DNA from: Tamlana sp038148895
GTDB taxonomy: Bacteria > Bacteroidota > Bacteroidia > Flavobacteriales > Flavobacteriaceae
DNA length: 64,000 nucleotides
Direction: 5' to 3' (one strand)
Assembly: GCA_038148895.1 (NCBI GenBank)
Contig: JBBVGQ010000003.1
In this document: piece by piece, positions 17,437-27,221 of the stretch
How positions within the stretch are numbered: position 1 is the first letter of the stretch
How the letters are laid out: each line of letters opens with the position of its first letter
Translations under genes and position numbers: made by a program
Notes under the pieces: model-generated
What the model saw: only the letters and a program-made list of their open reading frames with translations
Database searches by the model: none
What the model was told of the DNA's origin: nothing

Positions 17437-18849
17437 TCAAGCGCTCTTTTTGGCATGCTTTGTCAATAGTTCCCTAAGCTTTACCACCTCAATGGGCTTT
17501 GCAAGAAAATCATCAATTCCTGCCAGTTTTGCATTATTGATGTCTTCTTCAAAGGCACTAGCCGAAACAGCAATAATGGGTGTTTTGTTTATGGCATATT
17601 TAGCGGTTTCCTTAATGAATTTTGTGGCTTGGTATCCATCCATATCTGGCATATAGATATCCATAAAAATAATATCAAAGTCCAATATTTTATAGAGTTC
17701 AACAGCTTCCAATCCATTTTTGGCAAATGTGCAATCTGCTCCTTGGCGCTCAAGTAAAAACTTAATAACCTTTTGGTTAGTTCGATTGTCCTCAGCCACC
17801 AATACACTTAATTTGTCCATTAAAACTGGTTTCAAGAACTCCTCCTCTACTTTCAAATTCAAGGTTTTTTTAAGCTGTAAACTGAAATGAAAAGTGGAGC
17901 CTTCATTTTCTTTACTTTCCAATTTCAACTGGCCTCCCATAAGTTTTACCAATTTATTTGAAATAATAAGGCCTATACCGCGCCCCCTGTAATCTTTAAA
18001 TGTTAGCTGACTTTCTGCATCATCAGGATTACCCATAATTTGTTTTACCTCATGCGGCCGCATACCGATACCCGTGTCCTTAACGTAAAACGTGATGATT
18101 TGATCATCCTTAATGCCAACGGACTGGTCCACTATGATTGAAACCTTTCCAGAATGTGTAAACTTAATGGCATTGTTAATTAAGTTGATAAGCACTTGCT
18201 GAATGCGTGGAGAATCGCCCATGAGCAAAAACTTATCTTTTTCTTGTGGCAAAAACTTAAATTCAAAATCCAAACCTTTTTCCCAAGCTTGATACTCAAA
18301 AACTTTAAACAGTTTCATTAAATCAGACCTCAAATCGATGGTCTTCAGGTTCAGAGACACCTCACCAGTTTCAACTTCCGAGTTATCAGTCACCATATTA
18401 ACCAATTGCAACAAATGTTTTGAAGAGTATTCGGCAATCTCAACTTGCGCCCTTTGGTCGGTGGTCAAATCGGTTTGTTTCAGCATATTCAGCATGCCTA
18501 GAACAGTACTCAAAGGCGTTCGAACCTCGTAACTCATATTGGCCAAATAAACCGATTTTTCATTTGCCAAATCATCGGCTGCATCCAATTCTGCTTTTAA
18601 TTCGTCAATCCTAAGCCTAAGATTGGTATTAATAACCTCATTTTTTAAGATGTTTTTTAAAAAATATTGCAACCCAAGTACCTGAAGAATGGCAATAATG
18701 AATAATAGCACTGCCGCGCTTTCAATGTTAATCTTCCCTTCTATAACGAAAAACCCAACAATGAGAATAGCGGCAATAGAAATAAAAATGAAAAAGGATA
18801 GTTTCCTCTTCACTTTGATAGATTCTAAAAATTTTGGAAGAAAATTCAC
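17437..18849 (-). CDS. Hybrid histidine kinase-receiver protein with tyrosine at the phosphoacceptor site
   Basis: A 470-residue protein with two transmembrane helices (about 16-37 and 44-68) and almost no periplasmic loop. A short coiled coil leads to a HisKA helix pair, a HATPase_c domain with N box (around N225/N226), G1 DTGIGM (258-263) and G2 GRGIGL (289-294), and a C-terminal receiver with the phosphorylatable aspartate D397 in FMDIYMPDMDGY. The H-box reads NMSYEVRTPL instead of the usual MSHEIRTPL: residue 107 is Tyr (codon TAC, 18529-18531). ATP-binding motifs look intact, so a kinase that cannot autophosphorylate on His, or a regulatory pseudokinase, is implied. Confidence 0.9.
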   Translation of the reverse strand: MNFLPKFLESIKVKRKLSFFIFISIAAILIVGFFVIEGKINIESAAVLLFIIAILQVLGLQYFLKNILKNEVINTNLRLRIDELKAELDAADDLANEKSVYLANMSYEVRTPLSTVLGMLNMLKQTDLTTDQRAQVEIAEYSSKHLLQLVNMVTDNSEVETGEVSLNLKTIDLRSDLMKLFKVFEYQAWEKGLDFEFKFLPQEKDKFLLMGDSPRIQQVLINLINNAIKFTHSGKVSIIVDQSVGIKDDQIITFYVKDTGIGMRPHEVKQIMGNPDDAESQLTFKDYRGRGIGLIISNKLVKLMGGQLKLESKENEGSTFHFSLQLKKTLNLKVEEEFLKPVLMDKLSVLVAEDNRTNQKVIKFLLERQGADCTFAKNGLEAVELYKILDFDIIFMDIYMPDMDGYQATKFIKETAKYAINKTPIIAVSASAFEEDINNAKLAGIDDFLAKPIEVVKLRELLTKHAKKSA

Positions 18850-19034
18850 GATATGGTGCTTTTAACAAACTTATCCATAATTATTACAAATTACAAAACT
18901 ATTGTTTACAAATACCAATGCAAAATATTTTAAATTTCATTATTTTTAAATTGTGAAAGCCTTTGTGGTGCTTTGACGGACAATGGTGATAAAAACTTTA
19001 AGTGAACGAGAAATAAATGCAATAAAAATTAAGA

Positions 19035-20075
19035 ATGAGAATAGAATACGATATAAAATTAGGATTCAAGGATGTGATGATTAGACCAAAACGTTCTACG
19101 TTGAAAAGCAGGTCTGAAGTGAATTTAGAACGTGAATTTAAATTTTTGCATAGCCCTGTCGTTTGGCGAGGCATACCTATTATGGCTGCGAATATGGATA
19201 CTGTTGGAACCTTTATGATGGCGCAAGCACTTTCCGAAAAAAATCTTTTTACGGCGATTCATAAGCATTACTCATTGGCAGATTGGAGTGTTTTTGTATC
19301 AAATTTACCTGAAGGAGCCGAAAACAATATCGCCGTTAGTACGGGAACAAGCCATGCCGATTCAAAAAAACTTGCCAAAGTTTTTGATATAAACCCAAAC
19401 CTCAAATTCATTTGCATTGACGTTGCCAATGGCTATTCTGAACATTTTGCCAATTTTGTAAAACAAACAAGGGAGCAATACCCAGAAAAAGTCATCATTG
19501 CAGGTAATGTGGTTACTGGTGAAATGGTCGAAGAATTGTTACTTTCTGGGGCTGATATTGTTAAAGTTGGAATAGGTCCAGGTTCAGTTTGTACTACACG
19601 GGTAAAAACGGGGGTTGGCTATCCGCAGCTTTCAGCAATCATTGAATGTGCGGATGCAGCTCATGGTTTGGGCGGACAAATTATTAGCGATGGTGGATGC
19701 ACTAGCCCTGGAGATATTGCAAAGGCATTTGGCGCAGGGGCAGATTTTGTAATGTTGGGTGGCATGTTAGCCGGTCATGACGAAAGTGGTGGCGAAATGA
19801 TTGAAAAAAACGGCAAACCCTTTAGAAAGTTTTATGGTATGAGTTCGTCAACGGCTATGGAAAAACATGTGGGTGGCGTTGCCGATTACAGAGCCAGTGA
19901 GGGCAAAACCGTTGAAGTAGCCTATAAAGGTCCGGTTGAAGGCACCTTACAAGATATTTTGGGAGGTTTGCGCAGTACATGCACTTATGTGGGGGCATCT
20001 CGACTAAAAGAGCTCACCAAACGAACCACTTTTATACGCGTAAATGAACAAGAAAATAGGGTTTACGATTCATAG
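19035..20075 (+). CDS. guaC: GMP reductase
   Basis: A 346-residue IMPDH/GMPR-family TIM barrel. The catalytic cysteine loop is GIGPGSVCTTRVKTGVGYPQ, and the phosphate-binding block SDGGCTSPGDIAKAFGAGAD follows. There is no CBS domain insertion, and the length fits GMP reductase rather than IMP dehydrogenase. It deaminates GMP to IMP with NADPH in purine salvage. Single-gene unit, with 185 bases upstream between it and the divergent kinase gene; I see no strong promoter match there. Confidence 0.93.
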   Translation: MRIEYDIKLGFKDVMIRPKRSTLKSRSEVNLEREFKFLHSPVVWRGIPIMAANMDTVGTFMMAQALSEKNLFTAIHKHYSLADWSVFVSNLPEGAENNIAVSTGTSHADSKKLAKVFDINPNLKFICIDVANGYSEHFANFVKQTREQYPEKVIIAGNVVTGEMVEELLLSGADIVKVGIGPGSVCTTRVKTGVGYPQLSAIIECADAAHGLGGQIISDGGCTSPGDIAKAFGAGADFVMLGGMLAGHDESGGEMIEKNGKPFRKFYGMSSSTAMEKHVGGVADYRASEGKTVEVAYKGPVEGTLQDILGGLRSTCTYVGASRLKELTKRTTFIRVNEQENRVYDS

Positions 20076-20237
20076 AAACGCCCACTTAATATTGTCTTAA
20101 GCCCCATTAAAGATTTTAAAATAATTAAAGCTTAAATTCATTATATTATCATTTTAAATTGAAAAAATTTAAAATCTAATTAATAATTTAACGAAATGCA
20201 TATGAAAATATCCAAAGCTATAATTTTAGTGTATTTT

Positions 20238-20245
20238 TATATTTG
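20238..20245 (+). promoter_or_regulatory. -7 promoter box (TATATTTG) of the transglutaminase/ATP-grasp operon
   Basis: A perfect TAnnTTTG match, placing the transcript start near 20252 and the ATG at 20282 about 30 bases downstream. It lies across a possible upstream TTG start at 20243, which argues against the longer reading. A -33 TTG is not evident. Confidence 0.5.
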
Positions 20246-20281
20246 CGTATCTGGCTAAACCAGCAAAAAATCAATTTCTTT

Positions 20282-23200
20282 ATGGCATTAAAAATTGTAA
20301 TCTCTCATAAAACCTTATATAAATACGACCGTTTAGTTTCATTATCTCCCCATATTTTCAGACTGCGCCCGGCACCACATAGTAGGACGCCCATTGAGGC
20401 TTATTCCATCAAAATAAAGCCAGAAAACCATTTTTTTAACTGGCAACAAGATCCTTTTGGCAACTATTTGGCACGACTGACCTTTCCTGAAAAAACTAAG
20501 GAGTTGTCCGTAGATGTTGAAATTATTGCTGATTTAAAAACCATAAATCCGTTTGATTTTTTTGTTGAAAAGTATGCCGAGGATTATCCATTTAATTATT
20601 TGGATACCACAAAGAAGGAACTGCTACCCTATTTGGAGATTACCGATAATGGCCCACTTTTACAGGAATTCCTTAAAACGGTTGATTTATCGCCCAGAAA
20701 AACCATCTATTTTTTGATTGACATCAATCGGAAGATTTATGAGTTTCTTAATTATAATATCCGCATGGATCCCGGTGTACAAACCTGCGAGGAAACCCTT
20801 GGGCAAAAAAATGGATCTTGCAGAGATTACGCCTGGTTGTTTGTACAAGTGATGCGCCATTTAGGGTTTGGGGCTCGATTTGTTTCTGGTTATTTGGTAC
20901 AATTAAGCAGTGATGAAAAATCATTGGACGGCCCATCTGGCCCTGAAGAAGATTTTACCGATTTACACGCTTGGACAGAAGTTTACATTCCCGGTGCCGG
21001 CTGGATAGGCTTTGATGCCACTTCCGGTTTATTGGCTGGTGAGGGTCATATTCCTTTAGCATGTACACCATCATTTGAAAGTGCTGCACCAGTTTCTGGA
21101 ATGACCGATGTTTGTGAAACGGAATTCTTTTTTGAAAACTCCGTAAAGCGAATTTTTGAATCGCCCAGGGTCACCAAACCATATACTGAAGACCAATGGA
21201 ATGCCATTTACGATTTAGGCTTTAGGGTTGAAGAAGAATTGGAAAAAGGCGATGTGCGCTTGACCATGGGTGGTGAACCAACGTTTGTTTCCATAGATGA
21301 TATGGAATCGCCCCAATGGAATACAGATGCCGACGGGCCACACAAACGCGAGTTGGCCAAAAACCTGTCGGCCAGATTATACGACGAATTTGGAAAGGGA
21401 GGCGTTTTGCACCAAGCGCAAGGAAAATGGTATCCCGGCGAACCGCTTCCGCGATGGTCCATAGAAATATGCTGGCGAAAAGATGGCAAACCTATCTGGA
21501 ACACGAAGAATCTACTATCCTTATTTTCAGATAACCCAAAATTGCCAAAAGATGCCGATAAAAAATTCTTAAAAACGCTGACCAAATATCTTGGCATTTC
21601 CGATAAAAACATAAAACCCACTTACGAGGATAGTTTTTATTTCCTTTGGCAAGAAGGCCAAATGCCTGTCGATATTGACCCCACAAAGGAAAATGGCAAT
21701 TTGTTGGTCAAGGACAAATTAATGGACATCCTAAAAGAAGGCACCTCAAAACCTGTGGGCTATGTTCTACCTTTAAATAATTCAGAAGGTGTTTGGTACA
21801 CGAGTGATTGGAAATTCCGAAGAAAACATATTTTTCTAGTGCCTGGAAATTCACCAATCGGTTTAAGATTACCTTTAAACTCGCTGGTTCAAAAACCAAA
21901 ACAGAAAGAATTCCCAAGGTTTGAACCCGACCAATTTTCAAAATTGGACGAGCTACCTGTATATTCAAAAACGGTTGAAAAGCGATTCGATAAAACGCAA
22001 AGCAAAGGGATAGAGAAACCCAAGTTTGAATATTTTGTTAGAACGGCTTTATGCGCCGAAGTTCGAGAAGGCAAACTCTATTTGTTCTTACCGCCATTGG
22101 ATGCTGCCGAGTTTTATTTAGACCTTGTGGCATCTATTGAAGCGACTTCAAAGGAACTCAATATACCTGTTATTTTTGAGGGTTACGACCCACCGCACGA
22201 CAACCGCATGGAATCAATGAAAATAACGCCCGATCCCGGAGTTATTGAAGTGAACGTACAACCCGCAAAAAACTGGAAAGAACTAACCCATAATACCCTT
22301 ACGCTTTACCATCATGCCAAACAATCTCGTTTGGGCACTGAAAAATTCATGCTGGACGGTAAACATACTGGTACAGGTGGGGGAAACCATGTGACCCTCG
22401 GTGGCGTATCTCCTGCCGACAGTCCACTACTACGTAAACCTAGTTTGTTACGAAGTTTATTGACCTTTTGGCAACATCACCCAGGACTATCCTATTTGTT
22501 TTCGGGAGCCTTCATTGGCGCTACCAGTCAAGCGCCGCGAATTGATGAAGCCCGTATGGAAAATCTGTACGAGCTGGAAATTGCCTTTAGCAAAATTCCA
22601 AAAAACGGTGAAGTTCCGTTTTGGTTGACCGATAGATTGTTCCGTCATTTGCTGACCGATTTAACAGGAAATACACACCGTGCAGAATTCTGTATTGATA
22701 AGCTTTATTCACCGGATTCGTCCTCTGGAAGATTGGGTATTTTGGAGCTTCGTGCCTTCGATATGCCTCCACATCCGCAAATGAGTTTGATGCAAAACTT
22801 GTTGGTAAGGACGTTGGTGGCTTGGTTCTGGAAAGAGCCCTACGAGCACGATTTGGTACGTTGGGGCACTCAATTACACGATAAATTCCTTATAGAACAC
22901 TTTGTTAGGGAAGACATAAAAGATATTGTTAAGAAGCTCAACAAAGCTGGATATGCTTTTAAAGAAGATTGGTTCAACCCATTTTTTGAGTTCAGATTCC
23001 CGCTTCACGGCATGACCACCATTAACAACGTTCATTTTGAATTACGGGCTGCCATTGAGCCTTGGAATGTGCTTGGAGAGGAAATGTCTGGCGGTGGAAC
23101 AGCTCGATATGTCGATTCATCGGTAGAACGTGTCCAGATAAAGGTTTCCAACTTCATTAATGAAAGATATGTTGTAACTTGCAACGGTGTAAAAGTACCT

Positions 23201-23611
23201 CTTACAAGCACGGGAGTAAAAGGCGAATATGTAGCCGGAATTAAGTACAAGGCTTGGAATCCATATTCAGCATTGCACCCCACAATCGGTATTGATACGC
23301 CTTTAGTTTTTGATATTGTTGATATGTGGAACAAACATTCGGTTGGTGGCTGCACCTACTTTGTGGGTCATCCTGGAGGACGCGCCTACGAAACCTACCC
23401 CGTTAATAGTCTTGAGGCAGAATCAAGGCGCATTAACCGTTTTTGGGATTTAGGGCACACACAAGGCGATATTGTTCCAGATAAAGGAGGCACAATTACC
23501 AAAGCAGAGTATAAAAACATAAGAAAACAATACAGTTCCAAAAAGTTTAAATACAAAGAGCTACCTGTAAATGCTGAGTTTCCGGTAACCTTAGATTTAC
23601 GAAAAAAGTAA
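20282..23611 (+). CDS. Transglutaminase-like protein with DUF2126 domain
   Basis: A 1109-residue cytoplasmic protein. The N-terminal part carries a bacterial transglutaminase N-domain (VISHKTLYKYDR) and a papain-like transglutaminase core with Cys180 (NGSCRDYAW), His229 (LHAWTEVYIPG) and Asp245 (IGFDATSG). The large remainder from about residue 300 (VRLTMGGEPTFVS onwards) is DUF2126, found only with such cores. I start at ATG 20282 because the upstream TTG falls inside the promoter. It leads an operon with an ATP-grasp/alpha-E fusion and a second transglutaminase. Comparative genomics links these families to peptide tagging or amide-bond chemistry; the substrate is unknown. Confidence 0.9.
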   Translation: MALKIVISHKTLYKYDRLVSLSPHIFRLRPAPHSRTPIEAYSIKIKPENHFFNWQQDPFGNYLARLTFPEKTKELSVDVEIIADLKTINPFDFFVEKYAEDYPFNYLDTTKKELLPYLEITDNGPLLQEFLKTVDLSPRKTIYFLIDINRKIYEFLNYNIRMDPGVQTCEETLGQKNGSCRDYAWLFVQVMRHLGFGARFVSGYLVQLSSDEKSLDGPSGPEEDFTDLHAWTEVYIPGAGWIGFDATSGLLAGEGHIPLACTPSFESAAPVSGMTDVCETEFFFENSVKRIFESPRVTKPYTEDQWNAIYDLGFRVEEELEKGDVRLTMGGEPTFVSIDDMESPQWNTDADGPHKRELAKNLSARLYDEFGKGGVLHQAQGKWYPGEPLPRWSIEICWRKDGKPIWNTKNLLSLFSDNPKLPKDADKKFLKTLTKYLGISDKNIKPTYEDSFYFLWQEGQMPVDIDPTKENGNLLVKDKLMDILKEGTSKPVGYVLPLNNSEGVWYTSDWKFRRKHIFLVPGNSPIGLRLPLNSLVQKPKQKEFPRFEPDQFSKLDELPVYSKTVEKRFDKTQSKGIEKPKFEYFVRTALCAEVREGKLYLFLPPLDAAEFYLDLVASIEATSKELNIPVIFEGYDPPHDNRMESMKITPDPGVIEVNVQPAKNWKELTHNTLTLYHHAKQSRLGTEKFMLDGKHTGTGGGNHVTLGGVSPADSPLLRKPSLLRSLLTFWQHHPGLSYLFSGAFIGATSQAPRIDEARMENLYELEIAFSKIPKNGEVPFWLTDRLFRHLLTDLTGNTHRAEFCIDKLYSPDSSSGRLGILELRAFDMPPHPQMSLMQNLLVRTLVAWFWKEPYEHDLVRWGTQLHDKFLIEHFVREDIKDIVKKLNKAGYAFKEDWFNPFFEFRFPLHGMTTINNVHFELRAAIEPWNVLGEEMSGGGTARYVDSSVERVQIKVSNFINERYVVTCNGVKVPLTSTGVKGEYVAGIKYKAWNPYSALHPTIGIDTPLVFDIVDMWNKHSVGGCTYFVGHPGGRAYETYPVNSLEAESRRINRFWDLGHTQGDIVPDKGGTITKAEYKNIRKQYSSKKFKYKELPVNAEFPVTLDLRKK

Positions 23612-23617
23612 CACCGA

Positions 23618-26176
23618 ATGCCCACAGATTCAAATATCCTATTTCAAAATTATTTTACCGATTTCAGGAATTACGATGAAGTATTGAAATCCAATATGTC
23701 CATTAATCCGAATTGGGAAAAATTGTTGGATAATTTGTCCCAAATGGGCGCCAAAAACCTTGTGGCCAAACAAAAGGAAATCAATTGGCTCATGGATGAA
23801 AATGGGGTGACTTATAATGTTTACAACGACCCCAATGGCATGCGCCGTTCTTGGGGACTGAATATTGTTCCTTTTTTGGTCCATCAAAGCGAATGGAAAA
23901 TTATTGAAAACGGTATTGCCCAACGTGCCGAACTGTTAAATCTCATTTTAAAGGATATTTACGGCGAGCGCCTGCTCATTAAAAATGGCATTATTCCGCA
24001 GGAAGTTATTTTTGCACATAGAGGTTTTTTAAGGCAGTGCGACCAGATTCAGTATAAAACACTAAAGAATTTACTCATTTATTCATGCGATTTAGCACGA
24101 GGGCCAGACGGTCGTATGTGGGTAGTAAGCGATAGAACCCAAGCACCATCCGGAATGGGTTATGCCCTTGAAAACCGATATGCGCTGAGCAGGGTTTTAC
24201 CCAATATTTTTCAGAATATCAACGTAAAGCAGCCTTCGGCGTTCTTTTATGAACTCAACCAAATGCTTATTGAAGCTGCGCCACAAAATAGGGACAACCC
24301 GAGTATTGTTATTTTAACGCCAGGGCCACACAACGAAACCTATTTTGAACATTCCTATATGGCCTCGTTTTTAGGTTATCCTTTGGTAACGGGCAACGAT
24401 TTGGTGGTTAGAAACGGTAAACTTTGGATGAAAACCATAAAGGAGCTCAAACAAGTTGATGTGGTGTTACGCCGTGTGGATGATGTTTTTATGGATCCGT
24501 TGGAGCTTCGTGAAGATTCCTATTTAGGTGTTGCCGGTCTGTTGGATGTGGTACGGGAACAGCGCGTAGCCATCGTAAACCCAATAGGTAGTGGTATTTT
24601 GGAAAATTCAGGATTGATTCCGTTTATGAACACCATTTGCAACTATTTTTTAGGCCAGGATTTAATCTTGCCACAAATAGCGTCATGGTGGTGCGGCCAG
24701 CAAATTGAATGCAATTATGTGCTTGAAAACCTAAAGGATTTGATTGTAAAACGTATTGACCGCTCCAACCGTGAAAATATATTTTTCTGTGAATTCTTGG
24801 ATGATGCTGCATTGGAAGATTTACGCCAAGAAATTCTTTTGGCGCCCTACAAGTTTGTAGCTCAAGAAAAAATTATGTTTTCTACCGCACCCGATTTTAG
24901 AAACGAAACCTTGGAACCCCGAAAAGTCATTTGCCGAACCTTTGCCATTGCCAAAAGAAACAGCTATAAAGTGATGCCCGGCGGATTGGTGCGTGTGGCT
25001 CCAGAACGAGAAACCCTATTTGTTTCCAATCAACGTGGAGGTATCAGTAAGGATTTTTGGGTGATTTCGGATGAGGAACAATCCAGCATTCAAAATTATG
25101 CTTGGAACAGTTCCTGTCGCATTTCAATTGCAGACATCAACGATTTACCGAGTAATACTGCCGAAAACCTCTACTGGTCTGGGCGTTATTTAGGTCGTGC
25201 ATTGGTTACCGCACGTTATTTGCGCATGGTGCTCAACAAAATGAACCAAGAGCAGTACCATAGCAAAAAATTAAATTCCGACAGTTTAAAATTACTCTAC
25301 AAGTCCATCACCAATATCACCTCTACCTTCCCTGGTTTTGTTGGTAAAGGCGGACAAGAAGCCATGAAAAACCCATTGGGCGAAATCATTTCTTTAATGA
25401 CCGACGAGCAGCGTTGGGGCAGTTTGGCGCAAACCATGTTCAGTTTTGGCAATTCGTATTATTCGTTGCGCAGTTTATGGTCTAAAGACATGTGGCGTGT
25501 TTTTGATGGCATCAACAAACAATGGAGCCGATTTAAAGAAAATGACGACCGTTCCATTATTGAACTGACCAAAGTTTTGGACCGCATCATCACCCGATTG
25601 ATTGCCTTTATGGGGCTTATTGAAGAAAGCATTTTGGTAAACCAAGGTCTGTTGTTATACTTCATCGGTTTACAGGCCGAACAAGCCATGATGAGCATTG
25701 CCAAATGCCGTTCCCTACTCATTTTTGAACATGAAGAGCATTTGCAATATGAAATTTTGGAATCCTTATTGGCTAGCCACGAAAGTCTAAATATTTACCG
25801 CTACAGCTACCGCTCGTACTTAAGTTTGGAAAACGTCATCAATTTAATTTTGTTGGATAAGGAATACGCCAAATCCTTGACCTATCAAATTGGCCGCATC
25901 AAAAAAGATATTTCCAGATTACCAGAATCTAAAGGCGCTTCGTCCTATCAAAAATGTCAGGATAAAATAAATGAAGCCTACCAATTGATTCAAGATTTGC
26001 AGGTTTCATCACTTTTAGAAACGGACAGTACAGGTTCGGAACGAAAAAATCTGGAAGAGGCCTTGTCCAAAATCAGTGATTTGTTGCACGACACTTCCAT
26101 GGCTATTTCCGATACCTATTTCAACCATTCGTACCAACAAAAACAATTGGTGAACCAAAATTTCCCGCTTTCGTAA
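23618..26176 (+). CDS. Circularly permuted type 2 ATP-grasp protein fused to an alpha-E domain
   Basis: An 852-residue fusion. Residues from about 60 to 480 form the circularly permuted ATP-grasp (formerly DUF404/DUF407); recognisable pieces are FAHRGFLRQCD, LTPGPHNETYFEHSYMA and VVLRRVDDVFMDPLELR. From about residue 510 an all-helical alpha-E (DUF403) domain begins with the typical AENLYWSGRYLGRA. In many bacteria these are separate genes, so the fusion removes any doubt that they work together. ATP-grasp enzymes join a carboxylate to an amine with ATP, so the operon probably makes or modifies a peptide or protein. Six bases separate it from the gene upstream, and it abuts the next ATG. Confidence 0.9.
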   Translation: MPTDSNILFQNYFTDFRNYDEVLKSNMSINPNWEKLLDNLSQMGAKNLVAKQKEINWLMDENGVTYNVYNDPNGMRRSWGLNIVPFLVHQSEWKIIENGIAQRAELLNLILKDIYGERLLIKNGIIPQEVIFAHRGFLRQCDQIQYKTLKNLLIYSCDLARGPDGRMWVVSDRTQAPSGMGYALENRYALSRVLPNIFQNINVKQPSAFFYELNQMLIEAAPQNRDNPSIVILTPGPHNETYFEHSYMASFLGYPLVTGNDLVVRNGKLWMKTIKELKQVDVVLRRVDDVFMDPLELREDSYLGVAGLLDVVREQRVAIVNPIGSGILENSGLIPFMNTICNYFLGQDLILPQIASWWCGQQIECNYVLENLKDLIVKRIDRSNRENIFFCEFLDDAALEDLRQEILLAPYKFVAQEKIMFSTAPDFRNETLEPRKVICRTFAIAKRNSYKVMPGGLVRVAPERETLFVSNQRGGISKDFWVISDEEQSSIQNYAWNSSCRISIADINDLPSNTAENLYWSGRYLGRALVTARYLRMVLNKMNQEQYHSKKLNSDSLKLLYKSITNITSTFPGFVGKGGQEAMKNPLGEIISLMTDEQRWGSLAQTMFSFGNSYYSLRSLWSKDMWRVFDGINKQWSRFKENDDRSIIELTKVLDRIITRLIAFMGLIEESILVNQGLLLYFIGLQAEQAMMSIAKCRSLLIFEHEEHLQYEILESLLASHESLNIYRYSYRSYLSLENVINLILLDKEYAKSLTYQIGRIKKDISRLPESKGASSYQKCQDKINEAYQLIQDLQVSSLLETDSTGSERKNLEEALSKISDLLHDTSMAISDTYFNHSYQQKQLVNQNFPLS

Positions 26177-27067
26177 ATGATTTACCAAATTTCGCACGAA
26201 ACCAGTTATAAGTATGAGCATGGCGTAACCTTTTGCCACAACATTGCCACTATTAAACCCAAAGACATGCCTGGGCAAAAAGTGTTGGACTATAAATTGA
26301 AAATCAGCCCAAAGCCCACCGAAATTTCAGAAAAACTGGATTTTTTCGGAAATACCATTACGCGGTTTTCCATACAGCAACAACACAGCAAACTAAAGGT
26401 TAAAGCAACGAGCAAAGTATTGCGGGATTATAACATGGAACCCAATATTTACGATTCGCTTGACGGGCAGAACATTACCCTGCACCAAGCGCAGTATGCC
26501 TTAAACGGGTTTCATCCAGAATTGGTAAATGCCAAGCAGTTTATTTTGGAATCTATTTTGGTAGCGAAAATTACACCCGAAATTAAGGCCTATGCCGAAG
26601 TATCGTTTACGCCCAACCGTCCTATTTTTGAGGCCGCTTACGAACTCATGCAACGCATTTACACCGATTTTGAGTTTAACACGGCAGTAACCAATGTGGC
26701 CACGCCCATACATGAAGTGATGAAAGAAAAAAAAGGCGTTTGCCAAGATTTTGCCCAAATAGCCATTGCCTGTGTGCGCTCTGTGGGTTTACCGGCACGC
26801 TATGTAAGTGGTTATATTGAAACGCTGCCACCACCAGGCAAGGAAAAACTTATTGGTACCGATGCCTCGCATGCTTGGTTTTCGTTGTATATACCCGGTT
26901 TTGGCTGGGTAGATTTTGACCCCACCAACAACCAAATACCCAAAAACCAGCATATTATTGTCTCCTATGGGCGCGATTACTACGATGTGCCCCCACTAAA
27001 AGGCGTGATTTACAGCACGGGCAAAAACAAAATGAAAGTGGCTGTGGATATTAGGCCTGCGGTTTAG
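26177..27067 (+). CDS. Transglutaminase family protein
   Basis: A 296-residue protein with an N-terminal beta domain (MIYQISHETSYKYEHGV) and a transglutaminase-like core with Cys189 (KKGVCQDFAQIAIA), His232 (ASHAWFSLYIPG) and Asp248 (WVDFDPTNN). It starts directly after the stop of the ATP-grasp gene (TAAATG). Cores of this class usually act as peptidases, amidases or transamidases. It is a stand-alone paralogue of the N-terminal part of the 1109-residue protein in the same operon, so the system has two distinct thiol cores. No signal peptide, so cytoplasmic. Confidence 0.9.
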   Translation: MIYQISHETSYKYEHGVTFCHNIATIKPKDMPGQKVLDYKLKISPKPTEISEKLDFFGNTITRFSIQQQHSKLKVKATSKVLRDYNMEPNIYDSLDGQNITLHQAQYALNGFHPELVNAKQFILESILVAKITPEIKAYAEVSFTPNRPIFEAAYELMQRIYTDFEFNTAVTNVATPIHEVMKEKKGVCQDFAQIAIACVRSVGLPARYVSGYIETLPPPGKEKLIGTDASHAWFSLYIPGFGWVDFDPTNNQIPKNQHIIVSYGRDYYDVPPLKGVIYSTGKNKMKVAVDIRPAV

Positions 27068-27087
27068 ACGATTTAGAAATTCTCTTC

Positions 27088-27118
27088 TTGCCTTTGTAAA
27101 AAATTTCACCTATATTCG
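27088..27118 (+). promoter_or_regulatory. Weak candidate promoter of the methyltransferase-HerA-NurA operon
   Basis: TTG (27088-27090), 20 bases, then TATATTCG (27111-27118), one mismatch from TAnnTTTG. It would give a leader of about 100 bases. A second weaker match, TTG (27189-27191) and TATTTTAG (27208-27215), lies just before the start codon. Neither is decisive. Confidence 0.22.
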
Positions 27119-27221
27119 TTTATTAACTGAAATAAACTAAGAAAGAAAATCATTTAACAAAGTCGCATGAGAACCAAAAGCTGTTAGGTTGACTTACATT
27201 GATTTGTTATTTTAGTAACCT

